DNA of 64,000 bases from an uncultured Craurococcus sp. Its GTDB lineage: Bacteria > Pseudomonadota > Alphaproteobacteria > Acetobacterales > Acetobacteraceae. Made by a program: the position numbers and the translations under genes. The stretch spans positions 82,179-146,178 of the forward strand of contig CADCTD010000126.1 in NCBI GenBank assembly GCA_902805545.1, in the 5' to 3' direction. The notes under the pieces were generated by a model that saw only the letters and a program-made list of their open reading frames with translations, searched no databases and had not been told where the DNA came from. Shown piece by piece: positions 45,282-54,081 of this stretch (the stretch's first letter is position 1; each line of letters starts with the position of its first letter).

Positions 45282-46508
45282 CTAGATCCTGACGTCCACG
45301 ACCACCTGGCGATTGGCGTTCGGCTCCTTCTGCAGGTCGCAGACCGATTGCGTGTCGGCAGGCGGCGAGTTCGGGAAGTGCTGCAGCACGTTGAAGCCGC
45401 GGTTCTTCACCTCGGCCACATAGACGTCGAGCGTCACATGGTTGGTCTTCGGGTCGAGCGTCGTCTTCCCCGGCGGCCCGTCGACGGTGATGCCCGAGCC
45501 CAGCGCCTCGATCACCTTCACACGGTCGATGGTGCGGGCGCGCCGCACACCCTCCGCCCAGAGCTGCATGCCGATATAGCTCCGCATGGCGAGCTCCGCC
45601 CCGAGATAGGGCGTATTGGCGCCGAGCTTCGCGCGGAACTTTTCGAGGAAGGCCCGGTTCGCCGGATTGTCGACCTCCTGGAAATAGGAGAAGGCGCAGG
45701 TGATCCCGTCGCCCTCCTCCGGCGACAGCAGCAGGCTTTCATTGCCGCCGCCGAAGGTGGTGGAGGCCATGGGGATGCGGCTCTTCATCCCTGCCGCAGC
45801 CCATTGCCGGTAGAAGGAGACATGCGATCCGCCCACCAGGGCGGAAACGACCATGTCGGGCCGCGCCGCCTGGATCTTCTGGATCGCCGGGCCGAAATTC
45901 GTGACGTCGAGCGGGAAGAAGTCGACCGCCACAGCATCGCCGCCGCCCTCGCGGAAGTACTTCGTCACCCATTTGCTGGTGATCTGGCCGTAATTGTAGT
46001 CGGCCGCGACGATGTAGACCTTCTTGCCCCACTTCTGCATGATGTAGGGGACCAGCCGCTGCACGTTCTGCGCCGGGGTCGAGCCGGTGCAGAAGCAGTT
46101 GCGGTCGCAGACGCCGCCTTCGTACTGCGTGTTGTAGAAATACAGCGTGTTGTAGCGCCGCAGCACCGGGCGGATCGCCTCGCGCGACGCCGAGGTAATG
46201 CCGGCATGCACCACCGCCGCCTTGTCCCGCGTCGCCGCCTGGGTGGCGAACTGCGTGTAAAGCTGGATGTTCGACTGCGGGTCGTAGTTGATCACCTGCA
46301 CCGGCCGCCCGAGCAGCCCGCCTGCCGCATTGATCTCCTCCGCGGCGAAGTCGATGCACGCGATCATCGGCTTGCCGTAGATGTCGAGCCCACCCGAGGC
46401 GTCATGGATGCTGACCACCTTAATGGGGTCAGCGCCGAGCGCGGCATGGCGGAAGACGAGCGGTGCGGCGAGTCCCCCGGCCGCCGCAATCAGGGTCCTG
46501 CGCTGCAT
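45282..46508 (-). CDS. FmdD/UrtA-like amide-binding periplasmic protein
   Basis: 408 residues. N-terminal MQRRTLIAAAGGLAAPLVFRHAALGA is a signal peptide with a twin arginine, so Tat or Sec export are both possible. The mature part (VVSIHDASGGLDIYGKPMI, INAAGGLLGRPVQVINYDP, TLYFYNTQYEGGVCDRNCFC) matches the FmdD/AmiC/UrtA group that binds short-chain amides and urea. ATG 46508 is preferred to 46580 because the signal peptide starts there. Located between the formamidase-like gene and the permeases. Confidence 0.88.
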   Translation of the reverse strand: MQRRTLIAAAGGLAAPLVFRHAALGADPIKVVSIHDASGGLDIYGKPMIACIDFAAEEINAAGGLLGRPVQVINYDPQSNIQLYTQFATQAATRDKAAVVHAGITSASREAIRPVLRRYNTLYFYNTQYEGGVCDRNCFCTGSTPAQNVQRLVPYIMQKWGKKVYIVAADYNYGQITSKWVTKYFREGGGDAVAVDFFPLDVTNFGPAIQKIQAARPDMVVSALVGGSHVSFYRQWAAAGMKSRIPMASTTFGGGNESLLLSPEEGDGITCAFSYFQEVDNPANRAFLEKFRAKLGANTPYLGAELAMRSYIGMQLWAEGVRRARTIDRVKVIEALGSGITVDGPPGKTTLDPKTNHVTLDVYVAEVKNRGFNVLQHFPNSPPADTQSVCDLQKEPNANRQVVVDVRI

Positions 46509-46533
46509 CCGTCTGGTTCTCCCCGGTCTCGCG

Positions 46534-47472
46534 TCAAAGGTAGCGCTTGGCGAGCAGCATATGCACGCCTTTGTTGCCATCGACGGTCTGCGTAACCCGC
46601 AGGTCGCCGATCAGCGAGCACAACATGTAGGCCTGGTTGCGCGAAAGGTTGGTGCGGGCGCAGATTTCGCGCACCATCTCGCGCACGGCCTGCTTGGCCG
46701 CGTCGTCGAGATCCTCGTCGAGTCCGATCGACAGCAGATGCGTCGCGGTCTCGGCGAAGGGCATCGCCAGCGAAAGGTCCTTCCGCACCGTCAGGCGGAA
46801 GCTGCCCTTCAGCCCGGTCTCCAGCGCAGTGATGCAGACCTCGCCGTCACCCTGCACCCCATGCCCGTCCCCGGCATAGAAGAGCGCGCCCTCGTTGAAG
46901 ACCGGCAGGTAGAGGGTGGTCCCCGGCTTCAGCTCCTTGTTGTCCATGTTGCCACCGAAGGCGCGCGGCACATTGGTGGAGCAGCAGCCCCATTCCGGCG
47001 GCGGCGCCACGCCGATGACGCCGAAGAAGGGATCGAGCGACAGCTCCATCCCCCAGGGCAGGCGGCAGGTGCCGCGCTCCCGGTCGATGCGTGGATGGAT
47101 CGTCTCGTAGTCGGTGAACTCCTCGGGCAGCGTCCCGAGGAGGGGCATGATGGAGACGAAGCCCCAATCCATCCACGGCTCGGCCGAGAGGATGTCGACC
47201 TGCAGCACGTCGCCGCGCGAGGCGCCGCGGACATGGACGGGCCGGTTGACGAAATGCGCGCCCGGCCCCTGTTTGAGCCCTTCGACGGCCGCGCGATAGG
47301 CCTCCGGCACCAGCGTTGCGTCGGGCGGGAAGGCAGGCGTGCCGCCGGCCGGCACGGCGGTGATCGTCACTACGTCGCCGGAATCGACGGTCAGCACCGG
47401 CGGCGTCGTCGCATCGAGCGAGCCCCAGATGAGCGCCTCGGGCGTCGCGGGAATTTCGTGATGTGCAGGCAT
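46534..47472 (-). CDS. fmdA: acetamidase/formamidase family protein
   Basis: 312 residues. Members hydrolyse formamide or acetamide to ammonia and the acid. Family marks: VDSGDVVTITAV near the start, VNRPVHVRGASRGDVLQVDIL, PFFGVIGVAPPPEWG, NVPRAFGGNMDNKELKPGTTLYLPVFNEGALF and GDGHGVQGDGEVCITALET. It is shorter than the 400-residue FmdA of methylotrophs, matching the smaller branch. First gene of the operon; it and the amidase at the other end bracket the importer. Start 47472 is preferred over 47502. Confidence 0.88.
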   Translation of the reverse strand: MPAHHEIPATPEALIWGSLDATTPPVLTVDSGDVVTITAVPAGGTPAFPPDATLVPEAYRAAVEGLKQGPGAHFVNRPVHVRGASRGDVLQVDILSAEPWMDWGFVSIMPLLGTLPEEFTDYETIHPRIDRERGTCRLPWGMELSLDPFFGVIGVAPPPEWGCCSTNVPRAFGGNMDNKELKPGTTLYLPVFNEGALFYAGDGHGVQGDGEVCITALETGLKGSFRLTVRKDLSLAMPFAETATHLLSIGLDEDLDDAAKQAVREMVREICARTNLSRNQAYMLCSLIGDLRVTQTVDGNKGVHMLLAKRYL

Positions 47473-47579
47473 GGCGCAAACCTCGTGCTGCCTGCGCGTC
47501 ATTGCGGCAGGCTGACGCTGTCAGCCGCTACTGCGTATCTCCCTCGGCGATCATGACCAACCGCATCACGTCGCGCAAG

Positions 47580-49214
47580 CTACTCCGGTCCGCTCCAGGT
47601 GAAGCGACGCAGATCGAGCGCGCAAAGTCCCGTCACGCCCCAATGTTCCGCATAGGCCCGGACCTGCGCCAGGTAGCGCGGATCATCCGGGATCGCCTCC
47701 GGCCAGAAGGGCGGGTTGAAGGTGGAGATGCCGTTGATCGTCGGCACGTGTCGCACCGCGGCCACCAGCATTGCCTCGGTGTTGTGGTTGTAGGGGTTGT
47801 CGACCTCCTCGCCGAAGCGGCTCTCCTGCCGCGCCGTCGAGACATAGAAGGCGCGGCACACGGCCGGCGCCGGCGGCACCGCCGCCAGCCGCCGGGCCTC
47901 CAGCGGCCGGTCGAGGAACAGCGGCGCATAGCCATTTGCCTGTTCCGCCAGCAGCAGCCCGCAGAGCAGCGCGACGACCAGCCGCGGCAGCCGGCGCGCT
48001 TCGGCCGAGAGCACCGCCATCGCCAGCAGCACCACCGGCAGTGTGAGGAAGATCTGGTAGCGCGCCACCACCCGCGCCGCCTTCGCCCCTGGCACGAGGC
48101 GGTAGACCAGCGACCAACCCGTCACGCCGCCGACCTGCAGGGTGAGCGCCCAGGTCACCAGCACCGCGATGGCGAGCGCCCGCAGCATCGCAACCCGGCC
48201 CGGCGGCGCCTCGCCCGCGCCGCGCCACAGCCAGAGCAGCGCCGCGGCGAAGACCAGCAGCAGCAGCGGCGGCATGCCCGTCATCAGCTCGGACCAGAAG
48301 GGGAAGCCCGGCCGGAAGGCGCCGTTCATCGCCTGCACCAGCCAGCCCCAGAGGTAGTTCGCCTCGCCGACATGGATGATGTCGAGCGGCGAGGGGACGT
48401 GCCGCAGCACATCCGCCCAGGGGTGCATCCCCGTCTCGGCCGCCTTCGGCAGGTAGAGCGTGAGGAAGGGAAGCTCGGCAACGACCGCCAGCGCGCCGAT
48501 CGCCGCCAGCGGCACCGCCTGGGCCCGCAGCGCCGCCAGCAGCCGCCGCCGCGCCGGCCGCCCCGCGACCACCAGCCAGGCCAGCAGCATCGCCCCGCCG
48601 CACCAGGCGAAGTACCAGGCCATGTAGAAGCCGGTCATCAGGCAGACCGCGAAGCCGAGGGCGAAGCCCGCCCCCCAGCCCAGCAGCGCGCCCCGCCGCC
48701 CATCGAGCAGCGCCGCCACCGCGCCATGCAGCAGGAGCGCCAGAACCGGCACCAGCCCGACGCTAAAAAGCTGCGCATGGCTGCCGCGGATGTAGAGGTT
48801 GTTGCTGATGGTGAAGAGCGCCGCCCCGAGCAGCGCCCAGCCCCAGCCGAGCCCGATCGCCCGCCGCCCCAGCGCATAGGCGCCGAGGAAGCCGACCAGC
48901 CGCAGCGTCATGTTGACCAGTTCGCCGCCGAGGAAGAGGTCCGTCCCCGCTGCCCGGAACCCGGCCTGCAGCAAACCGAAGACGAGGTAGCCGTCGTTGT
49001 AGCCGAGCGTCCCCGGCACCGGGTGGAAGTAGTCCGTCCGGTTCCAGGCCGAGCGCCCGGCGAGCACATTGACCCAGTGCTCGAGGATCGAAAGCTCGAT
49101 CACCGCATCATACCGGTCGCCCAGCAGCAGGGTGAAGCCGTCGCCGATCTGGTTGCGGAAGAAGAAGGCGACGGCCAGCATCGCGGCGAGGGCGACGGCG
49201 AGGCCACGCCTCAT
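47580..49214 (-). CDS. polytopic membrane protein, glycosyltransferase 39-like topology
   Basis: 544 residues with an N-terminal helix and about ten more membrane segments, then a soluble C-terminal domain of roughly 120 residues. After the first helix comes LLGDRYDAVIELSILEHWVN and AWNRTDYFHPVPGTLGYNDGY, an acidic periplasmic loop as seen in membrane glycosyltransferases using polyprenyl-phosphate sugars. I do not recognise the exact family. It overlaps the DUF4345 gene (4 nt), so the two are coupled. Confidence 0.7.
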   Translation of the reverse strand: MRRGLAVALAAMLAVAFFFRNQIGDGFTLLLGDRYDAVIELSILEHWVNVLAGRSAWNRTDYFHPVPGTLGYNDGYLVFGLLQAGFRAAGTDLFLGGELVNMTLRLVGFLGAYALGRRAIGLGWGWALLGAALFTISNNLYIRGSHAQLFSVGLVPVLALLLHGAVAALLDGRRGALLGWGAGFALGFAVCLMTGFYMAWYFAWCGGAMLLAWLVVAGRPARRRLLAALRAQAVPLAAIGALAVVAELPFLTLYLPKAAETGMHPWADVLRHVPSPLDIIHVGEANYLWGWLVQAMNGAFRPGFPFWSELMTGMPPLLLLVFAAALLWLWRGAGEAPPGRVAMLRALAIAVLVTWALTLQVGGVTGWSLVYRLVPGAKAARVVARYQIFLTLPVVLLAMAVLSAEARRLPRLVVALLCGLLLAEQANGYAPLFLDRPLEARRLAAVPPAPAVCRAFYVSTARQESRFGEEVDNPYNHNTEAMLVAAVRHVPTINGISTFNPPFWPEAIPDDPRYLAQVRAYAEHWGVTGLCALDLRRFTWSGPE

Positions 49215-49585
49215 CGCGCGAGTCTGGCCTGCCAGAGGCAGAGCAGCGGCGTCACCACCAGCTCCATGCCGAGCGCCGCCAGCATCGGCGTCTCCGGCAC
49301 CCCACGCACCATCAGCCCAAAGAGCCGCCCGAGCCCGCCCAGCACAACGATGGCCGTCAGCAGCCGGAACCGCCGGGTATGCCGCACCGGATCGTCGAGC
49401 GTGCTCCAGAAGCCGAGCCCGATGCCGAGCAGCAGGCCGGAGAGGTAGCGGAAGTAGCTGTCCTCATCCGCCCCCGACTCCGCCCCGAGCATCGCCGGGC
49501 CTGCCAGCACCCCGCCGGCGCCGGCGAGCACCGGCACCAGCCCGCCCAGCCCCACGGCGAGCCGGAACCCAAGCAGGCCCTTCAC
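49211..49585 (-). CDS. DUF4345 family membrane protein
   Basis: 124 residues, four predicted membrane helices. YFRYLSGLLLGIGLGFWSTLD and RRFRLLTAIVVLGGLGRLFGL are recognisable for DUF4345. Function unknown. Four-base overlaps with the genes on both sides make this the middle of a three-gene operon. Confidence 0.8.
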   Translation of the reverse strand: MKGLLGFRLAVGLGGLVPVLAGAGGVLAGPAMLGAESGADEDSYFRYLSGLLLGIGLGFWSTLDDPVRHTRRFRLLTAIVVLGGLGRLFGLMVRGVPETPMLAALGMELVVTPLLCLWQARLAR

Positions 49586-49791
49586 AGGTAGCGCCCGCGT
49601 TCCAGGATCTCGAGCGTGTAGTCCCTGTAGGTCATCCCCAGCTCCTCGGCCCGCGCGAGCCGGCGGAGCGCAATCTCCCGCGGCGGCGTCTTCCAGGCGC
49701 GCTTATGGGCGCGGCGCCAGACATAGCCGCGCCAGCTTTCCTCGGGGTCGAGCGGCGGGCCGCCATTGTGGCCGATGCGGGGGAGGTCCAT
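49582..49791 (-). CDS. small protein with N-terminal IGHNGGPPL motif
   Basis: 69 residues from the ATG at 49791: MDLPRIGHNGGPPLDPEESW, then a basic helical part (YVWRRAHKRAWKTPPREI, LGMTYRDYTLEIL). Short proteins opening with IGHN-G/N-P are common in alphaproteobacteria and their phages, without a known role. The basic C-terminal half could bind nucleic acid. It leads the coupled three-gene set. The upstream extension to 49947 is proline-rich and not credible. Confidence 0.7.
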   Translation of the reverse strand: MDLPRIGHNGGPPLDPEESWRGYVWRRAHKRAWKTPPREIALRRLARAEELGMTYRDYTLEILERGRYL

Positions 49792-49921
49792 GCACCACGG
49801 ATAGGGCGGGGCAGGGGGGATCGGCAAGGGAGAGGGGAAGAATGGCTCCGGCGGTTGGATTCGCAGCAACAACCCCGGCAAGTCATTGATTCCGCGTACT
49901 CCCCTCGGCCCCCACAGGGTT

Positions 49922-49941
49922 GGTGGGAGCACGGTGGGAGC
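49922..49941. repeat. short direct repeat at the edge of the low-density region
   Basis: GGTGGGAGC occurs twice, separated by AC, and runs into CTTCCACC, giving a small hairpin as well. It sits just where tight operon structure ends. It could be a junction scar or chance. Confidence 0.35.
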
Positions 49942-49978
49942 TTCCACCCCGGCTTGTCAACGGCAGGCGAGCGGAGCT

Positions 49979-50305
49979 TTACTCGGAGCCGACCGCCTCC
50001 TCGTAGATGATGGCGTGGCCCGCCATGGCGGCGTCGCGCTCCGAGGAGATATCCTCGGTCTCGGTACCCTGGAAGCGCACGACCTCCCCTTCGGGCAGCA
50101 CCTTCCGGGGGAACTAGCGGTAGGCGACGCGCTCGACCTCACCGAGCGCAATATATGCCTCGATCTCGGCCTGCGCTTCCGCTGGGTGCGCATCGGCGAA
50201 GGGCACGAGCAGGAAGGCGTCAATTACCTCCCCGACGGCCAGCGCCGGGTCGAGATCGGTGTCGTTCGGATGGCCGGGCTCCACGATGACCGAGAACTCG
50301 ACCAT
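49979..50305 (-). pseudogene. hypothetical protein gene interrupted by an in-frame TAG
   Basis: A 108-residue protein-like frame, MVEFSVIVEPGHPNDTDLDP through ALGEVERVAYR, then TAG at 50114-50116, then FPRKVLPEGEVVRFQGTETE to IIYEEAVGSE and TAA. Codon use and amino-acid composition are coherent on both sides of the stop, as if one base change had interrupted a gene recently. Family not recognised. If real amber suppression is absent, only a 63-residue product is made. Confidence 0.55.
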
Positions 50306-50444
50306 GACGGAGCGCGAAGCCTCGGTGCATCAGCCGTCTACCGGCATGATGGCCATGCGCACGCTCATAGACAGCGTAAGAGCGAGACATGCCCAACGCA
50401 TATGGCCGGAGATCAGCAACCCGACGGCGGCGCAATCCGCCGCT

Positions 50445-50663
50445 ATGCCGCACATGGTCGAGTGCTTCGACCTGACCGTACACGACCTCGGCGACACGTT
50501 CGCTGAAGAGTTCCAGGGCCGTAGGCTGTGGTGCCGTCAGCACTGCGAGCACGAGTTTACGGTCCAGCCCATCTGGGACTGTGCCCAGGGACGCGATATG
50601 GGGCGATGTTGCTTCTTCGCGGACCAGATCGAGGCTACGATGTTCCGCCTGACCTGGGGCTAG
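50445..50663 (+). CDS. small cysteine-rich hypothetical protein
   Basis: 72 residues with MVECFDLTVHDLGDTFAEEF, RRLWCRQHCEHEFTVQPIWD and CAQGRDMGRCCFFADQIEA. Five cysteines and two histidines in 30 residues could hold a metal. The open frame extends upstream to 50259, and ATGs at 50346-50355 are alternative starts; none has a clear ribosome site. Divergent from the interrupted gene before it. Not recognised. Confidence 0.4.
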   Translation: MPHMVECFDLTVHDLGDTFAEEFQGRRLWCRQHCEHEFTVQPIWDCAQGRDMGRCCFFADQIEATMFRLTWG

Positions 50664-51060
50664 CTTCGCTCAACCGCCAACATGCTCCACTCGGTGAGCG
50701 CCGGCTCCCTGCACTCTCGGCACCAGTGTTCGCGGCGAAATCGTATTCCGTTAATACGGGATGAACTCCGCAGGGCTTATCGCCGGCAGTCAAGGCAGCG
50801 CATCCGGACGCCGGGGGCAGCGCGGACGCCTTTCAGGTGGTGACGGAGGCGTTTGGGCGGCCGGCGAGTAGGCATGCACGGGCGGGGCAAGTTGCTGCAA
50901 GGTAGACGGCAATAGATTATGCCTCAACGGTGGCGGAGGCCGCACCGCCATGGTGTTCGCGCCACCACTGGTCCCCCGTGCCGAACCCGTTTAGCTAAAC
51001 TAGCTGTCCGCGACGCCTTCCAGGCCTCGCTACAAGCCGGGCGGTTCGGCCTATGCCGGT
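50664..51060. other. intergenic stretch without a convincing gene
   Basis: Nothing protein-like in any frame. Two small symmetric elements are seen: CGTATT-N5-AATACG at 50744-50760 and the perfect 12-bp palindrome GTTTAGCTAAAC at 50989-51000, about 60 bp beyond the 3' end of the pyrophosphatase gene. Confidence 0.6.
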
Positions 51061-51609
51061 TTACCCACCCATTTTGCGCGCAGCGACACCCGCTTCGACA
51101 AGCGCCCGCGCTCGCTCAGGGCCGCCGCGGCCTACAGGCGTGAAGGTACGCCCGCTCAGGGCGTTGTAGTGGCAGAAGAACGCCTCGATCTCGTCGAGCA
51201 GTCCCGGCCTGAGGTCTTCTAGACTGTGGACATGGGCGTGCGTGCGGGCCTTGGTGGCGACCGCAATGAGGCGATCGTTGCGTTCCATCTTGCCATCCCG
51301 CTCTCGCTGCTCCGGCTCGATCACGCCGAGTGGCCGTGCCGAAAGAAGGCAGCCTACGGGGAGCGACACGTCGAGCAGGACCAGAACGTCGAGCGGGTCG
51401 CCATCCTCACCAAGCGTGGAAGGGACGAAGCCGAAGTCGTGGGGAAACAGGTTCCCCTCTGGCATCACCGCCTTGAAGCAGACTGCACCCAACACCTCGT
51501 CATAGGCGTATTTGTTATGGCTGCGCTTCGGCGTTTCAATGACGACGTTGATGTCGCCATGTGGATCGAACGCCGGAATTTGGGTGAGGAACTTCATCGG
51601 AAGTTTCAT
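51061..51609 (-). CDS. ppa: inorganic pyrophosphatase (family I)
   Basis: 182 residues. Hydrolyses pyrophosphate to phosphate using metal ions held by acidic residues. IPAFDPHGDINVVIETPKRSHNKY-type start, FPHDFGFVPSTLGEDGDPLDVLVL with the D-x-D-P-x-D core, and AFFCHYNALSGRTF near the end. More divergent from the housekeeping enzyme than expected, so it may be an accessory copy. ATG 51597 is an alternative start. It stands alone in the low-density region. Confidence 0.88.
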   Translation of the reverse strand: MKLPMKFLTQIPAFDPHGDINVVIETPKRSHNKYAYDEVLGAVCFKAVMPEGNLFPHDFGFVPSTLGEDGDPLDVLVLLDVSLPVGCLLSARPLGVIEPEQRERDGKMERNDRLIAVATKARTHAHVHSLEDLRPGLLDEIEAFFCHYNALSGRTFTPVGRGGPERARALVEAGVAARKMGG

Positions 51610-52629
51610 TGCGTAACGCTGCGGCGGACCGGGAAACGCTCGGGAACAGGAGTCAGTTCAGGGCATCTAGGCAACGCGGGTAGGTGCAGTGTGCTGTGCA
51701 TGAGGAGGTGCAGCGCAAGGTGAGCGAGACGGGCGAGTCAGTCGAGGTTGAGGTGGGGGTCAAGTTCGCCGCCGGTACCCGAAGCTCACCAAAGCGGTGC
51801 TCGCATGCCGCTGCGGATGGCATGAGCAGGCCGCTGACCACCGGGTTGGCCCGGATGTGGCCGAAGTGCAGGGTTATGACCGCCGGGGACCGAGACGAGC
51901 CGCCCCTGCGCTTGGACGCCAACATCGCCCAAGGCGGGGTTTGTCGTCCCCGGTCAAGAACGTCCGAGCACCGTCCTGCAACAGGGCCGCTGACTGCCGG
52001 ACATAAAGGCAGTGCGGTGCCATGCTCATTCGGACCGAAGCGGCCTTACAGCGCTTCTTTTGGGCACCATCGGAGAAAGTGGCCAGGACGAGTGGGACAC
52101 GCACCGCTGCGGCATGCGGGACGCGGACGATTGCCGCCGCTCTGCCGGGGACGCGGAGCGGAAGCTAGACGAGCAGCAGAGGCGGTTCGACGACGAGTGC
52201 CGCCGGATCGAGATGGACAGTCGGCGCCGGGACCGCGATCGGCATTAGGCGCCCGGCATGTGGCCCGATGGTGGGTGCGGGGGAAGTCGCTGATGTCCTA
52301 ACGCGGCCAAGATGAAGCTGAGGCTTGCGTTACTCGGCCTCGCACCTGCGCTTTTGCGTGGTCTTATCGTGTGGTGCGTGGAGAAGCCGCTGAGCACCCG
52401 CGGGCGGACGAAGGCGCATTGGGGGTGGTCAGCTTCGCGCGCGGTCCTTGAGCGGATGAGGCGTGGGCGCTGTAGCGGGTTGGGACGGAGCGGTTGTTCG
52501 AAGGCTGCGCGGGAGGTGGGTAGTGCTGCCGAGCGGCCCTGTGGCGCAGATGCCGCACCCGCTGGGGTTGCTAGCAAAGGCCAACACACAACTCGCGCAG
52601 TCACTCACCCGCGGGTTAGTGTTGCCAAC
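51610..52629. other. 1-kb stretch without a convincing gene
   Basis: Open frames here are short, arginine/proline rich and lack family resemblance. Fragments such as VSETGESVEVEVGVKFAAGT (about 51720-51780) and DDCRRSAGDAERKLDEQQRR (about 52120-52190) look like pieces of former genes in different frames. No transposase, repeat ends or RNA structure recognised. Confidence 0.5.
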
Positions 52630-53103
52630 ATGGATGGGTTGTTGCATTTTAGCAAGGCTATCGTGGCACCGGAGCAAGCGATTCCGCCTGCGGGATCGAT
52701 GGTGTCGAACCAGATGGCGCCGGCAGCCCAGTATCCCGTCGCCCCGCCGCCGGACACCGTTGTGGCAGGCTCTCGGCAGCGCACACTACAGGCTGAACAG
52801 CGGGTATGCGCCGGAGAGGCGTTGGAGCAGGCGAAACACGCTGCCGAAATAGCTCGTCTAAAACTGGAGTTGGATCACCTGAGAACGGCTCATGCCGCGG
52901 AAATCGAGCGGCTACGGACCGAGCATGGTGCCGCCTTGCGGCAGTTGGTTGAAGCGCTCTGGCACGCGCAAGATGTTGCAAGAGCCGCGATAGAGAAGCC
53001 GGGAGCGCTCCCAGGAACCGCCTTGCCGGCCGCCGAAGAAGCATTTTCGCGCCGGAGCTTCAGCCTGCATGCGCGGCTGAGCCGCCTTGTGCGAAGAGAC
53101 TGA
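52630..53103 (+). CDS. coiled-coil hypothetical protein
   Basis: 157 residues. The first 50 are proline/alanine rich and probably disordered; residues 52-115 form a strong helical heptad pattern (ALEQAKHAAEIARLKLELDH, LRTAHAAEIERLRTEHGAAL), and the end is basic (LHARLSRLVRRD). The frame is open from 52312, but the upstream part is not protein-like. Could be a structural or DNA-associated protein of a mobile element; no family recognised. Confidence 0.5.
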   Translation: MDGLLHFSKAIVAPEQAIPPAGSMVSNQMAPAAQYPVAPPPDTVVAGSRQRTLQAEQRVCAGEALEQAKHAAEIARLKLELDHLRTAHAAEIERLRTEHGAALRQLVEALWHAQDVARAAIEKPGALPGTALPAAEEAFSRRSFSLHARLSRLVRRD

Positions 53104-53603
53104 TTTGGTGACCGCACAGCGGAACGATGACCAAGGGGGATTGAAGAGACAGACAAAAGAGGGCAACGGCGCTCAGCCGAGTGTTGCGCCTCCAGATAGC
53201 CTCAGACGGAGGCGGCAAACTTCCTGGGCTCGTCTCGCAGGGTAAGGCTAAGGCGCAGCACCGACTGGACCACTGTTAGGGCATTCTTGCCACGGTGGTC
53301 TAACTCCCGCGCCAACAAGGTTACTCAATTTTTGCGTACACCCGCCGTGTCCCGCTCGCAGACCTCGCGGATCGAGGCAGCCTCGAACTGGCTGGCCTTC
53401 ATCGCTGCCAACCATGCCTTTATCGACTTTGCGCGAGGAGCGCCAAGTTAAGATGTCATTGACCAGAAACTAAAAGCCCTCATGAAGGGCATCCTGCGTT
53501 AGTTCATCGGGATGCCGATCCCGCTCATCATCCTGCTTTACATGCTGCTTTGTCCGATCGCCGACCTTCGGTGCTGGAGCGTCCACCCGCACGTCGGGAG
53601 ACA
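53104..53603. other. intergenic stretch without a convincing gene
   Basis: A short piece reading SRSQTSRIEAASNWLAFIAA then NHAFIDFARGAPS (plus strand, about 53351-53450) is coherent but has no start, suggesting the tail of a lost gene. A minus-strand frame at 53470-53676 is acidic/basic mixed and not convincing. Confidence 0.45.
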
Positions 53604-53783
53604 CTACGGTCGCAGCGACAGCTTCGGTGCGAACCGCTTGTACAGGCGCCGAATTTTCTGCCGCTGTACATACCACGCGAAGCAGCGCCGTAGAACCAGC
53701 AGGATCGCTGCCGAACCTACAACTATCGCCGAAGCTGCTTCCAGAGCGGGCACGGTCTGATCTCCGGGTTTAGCTACTGGCAC
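53604..53783 (-). CDS. small single-helix membrane protein, candidate
   Basis: 59 residues from a GTG: a short polar start, ALEAASAIVVGSAAILLVL as one membrane helix, then a very basic tail (RRCFAWYVQRQKIRRLYKRF, APKLSLRP). Positive-inside rule places the tail in the cytoplasm. No ribosome site is evident, and an in-frame stop lies shortly upstream, so the call rests on composition only. Confidence 0.35.
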   Translation of the reverse strand: MPVAKPGDQTVPALEAASAIVVGSAAILLVLRRCFAWYVQRQKIRRLYKRFAPKLSLRP

Positions 53784-53979
53784 CCCGGCACTTGGGGTAG
53801 CACATCTCGGTCACACATTTGCGCCTGAGCCAAGGCTACCGACTATTCACTAAACCAAGACATTTCGCAGAGTTTAAAAGAGGGGCGTCTCGGTTGCGGA
53901 ATCACGGTACGGACATTCACTGGAACGGCACCGCATTTATATCCTTCGTCCTGCGATGATCTGGTCAGGAGTGGCAATC

Positions 53980-54081
53980 ATGACCGCACTGGACCGATTA
54001 CTCGTTGGGGCCGCTGTAGCTCTCCTGGCTATTGCTTTGGCCTTGGTGCTGGACCACACCATGCCAGCAATGTCGCTCTGA
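53980..54081 (+). CDS. 33-residue single-helix membrane peptide
   Basis: MTALDRLLVGAAVALLAIAL then ALVLDHTMPAMSL. AGGAG lies 8 nt before the ATG, an ideal site, and the product is one hydrophobic helix with short ends. Small membrane peptides of this type act as regulators of larger membrane proteins or as toxins of type I toxin-antitoxin systems. No partner is seen. Isolated between AT-richer spacers. Confidence 0.5.
   Translation: MTALDRLLVGAAVALLAIALALVLDHTMPAMSL

Noticed and set aside
47463..49448. A 661-codon plus-strand frame opposite the polytopic membrane protein
   Set aside because: Extremely arginine/glutamine/proline rich with no domain, against a coherent multi-helix protein on the other strand.
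49850..49930. Possible tRNA 3' end or attachment site at the boundary of the low-density region
   Set aside because: No cloverleaf could be folded and no second copy of the sequence was seen at the other end.
50989..51000. Perfect 12-bp palindrome GTTTAGCTAAAC as an operator
   Set aside because: It lies beyond the 3' end of the pyrophosphatase gene, not near any start, so an operator role is not supported; kept only as a note.
51684..52301. A 205-codon plus-strand frame
   Set aside because: Reads as arginine/proline strings apart from a short first piece; no ribosome site and no resemblance to a family.
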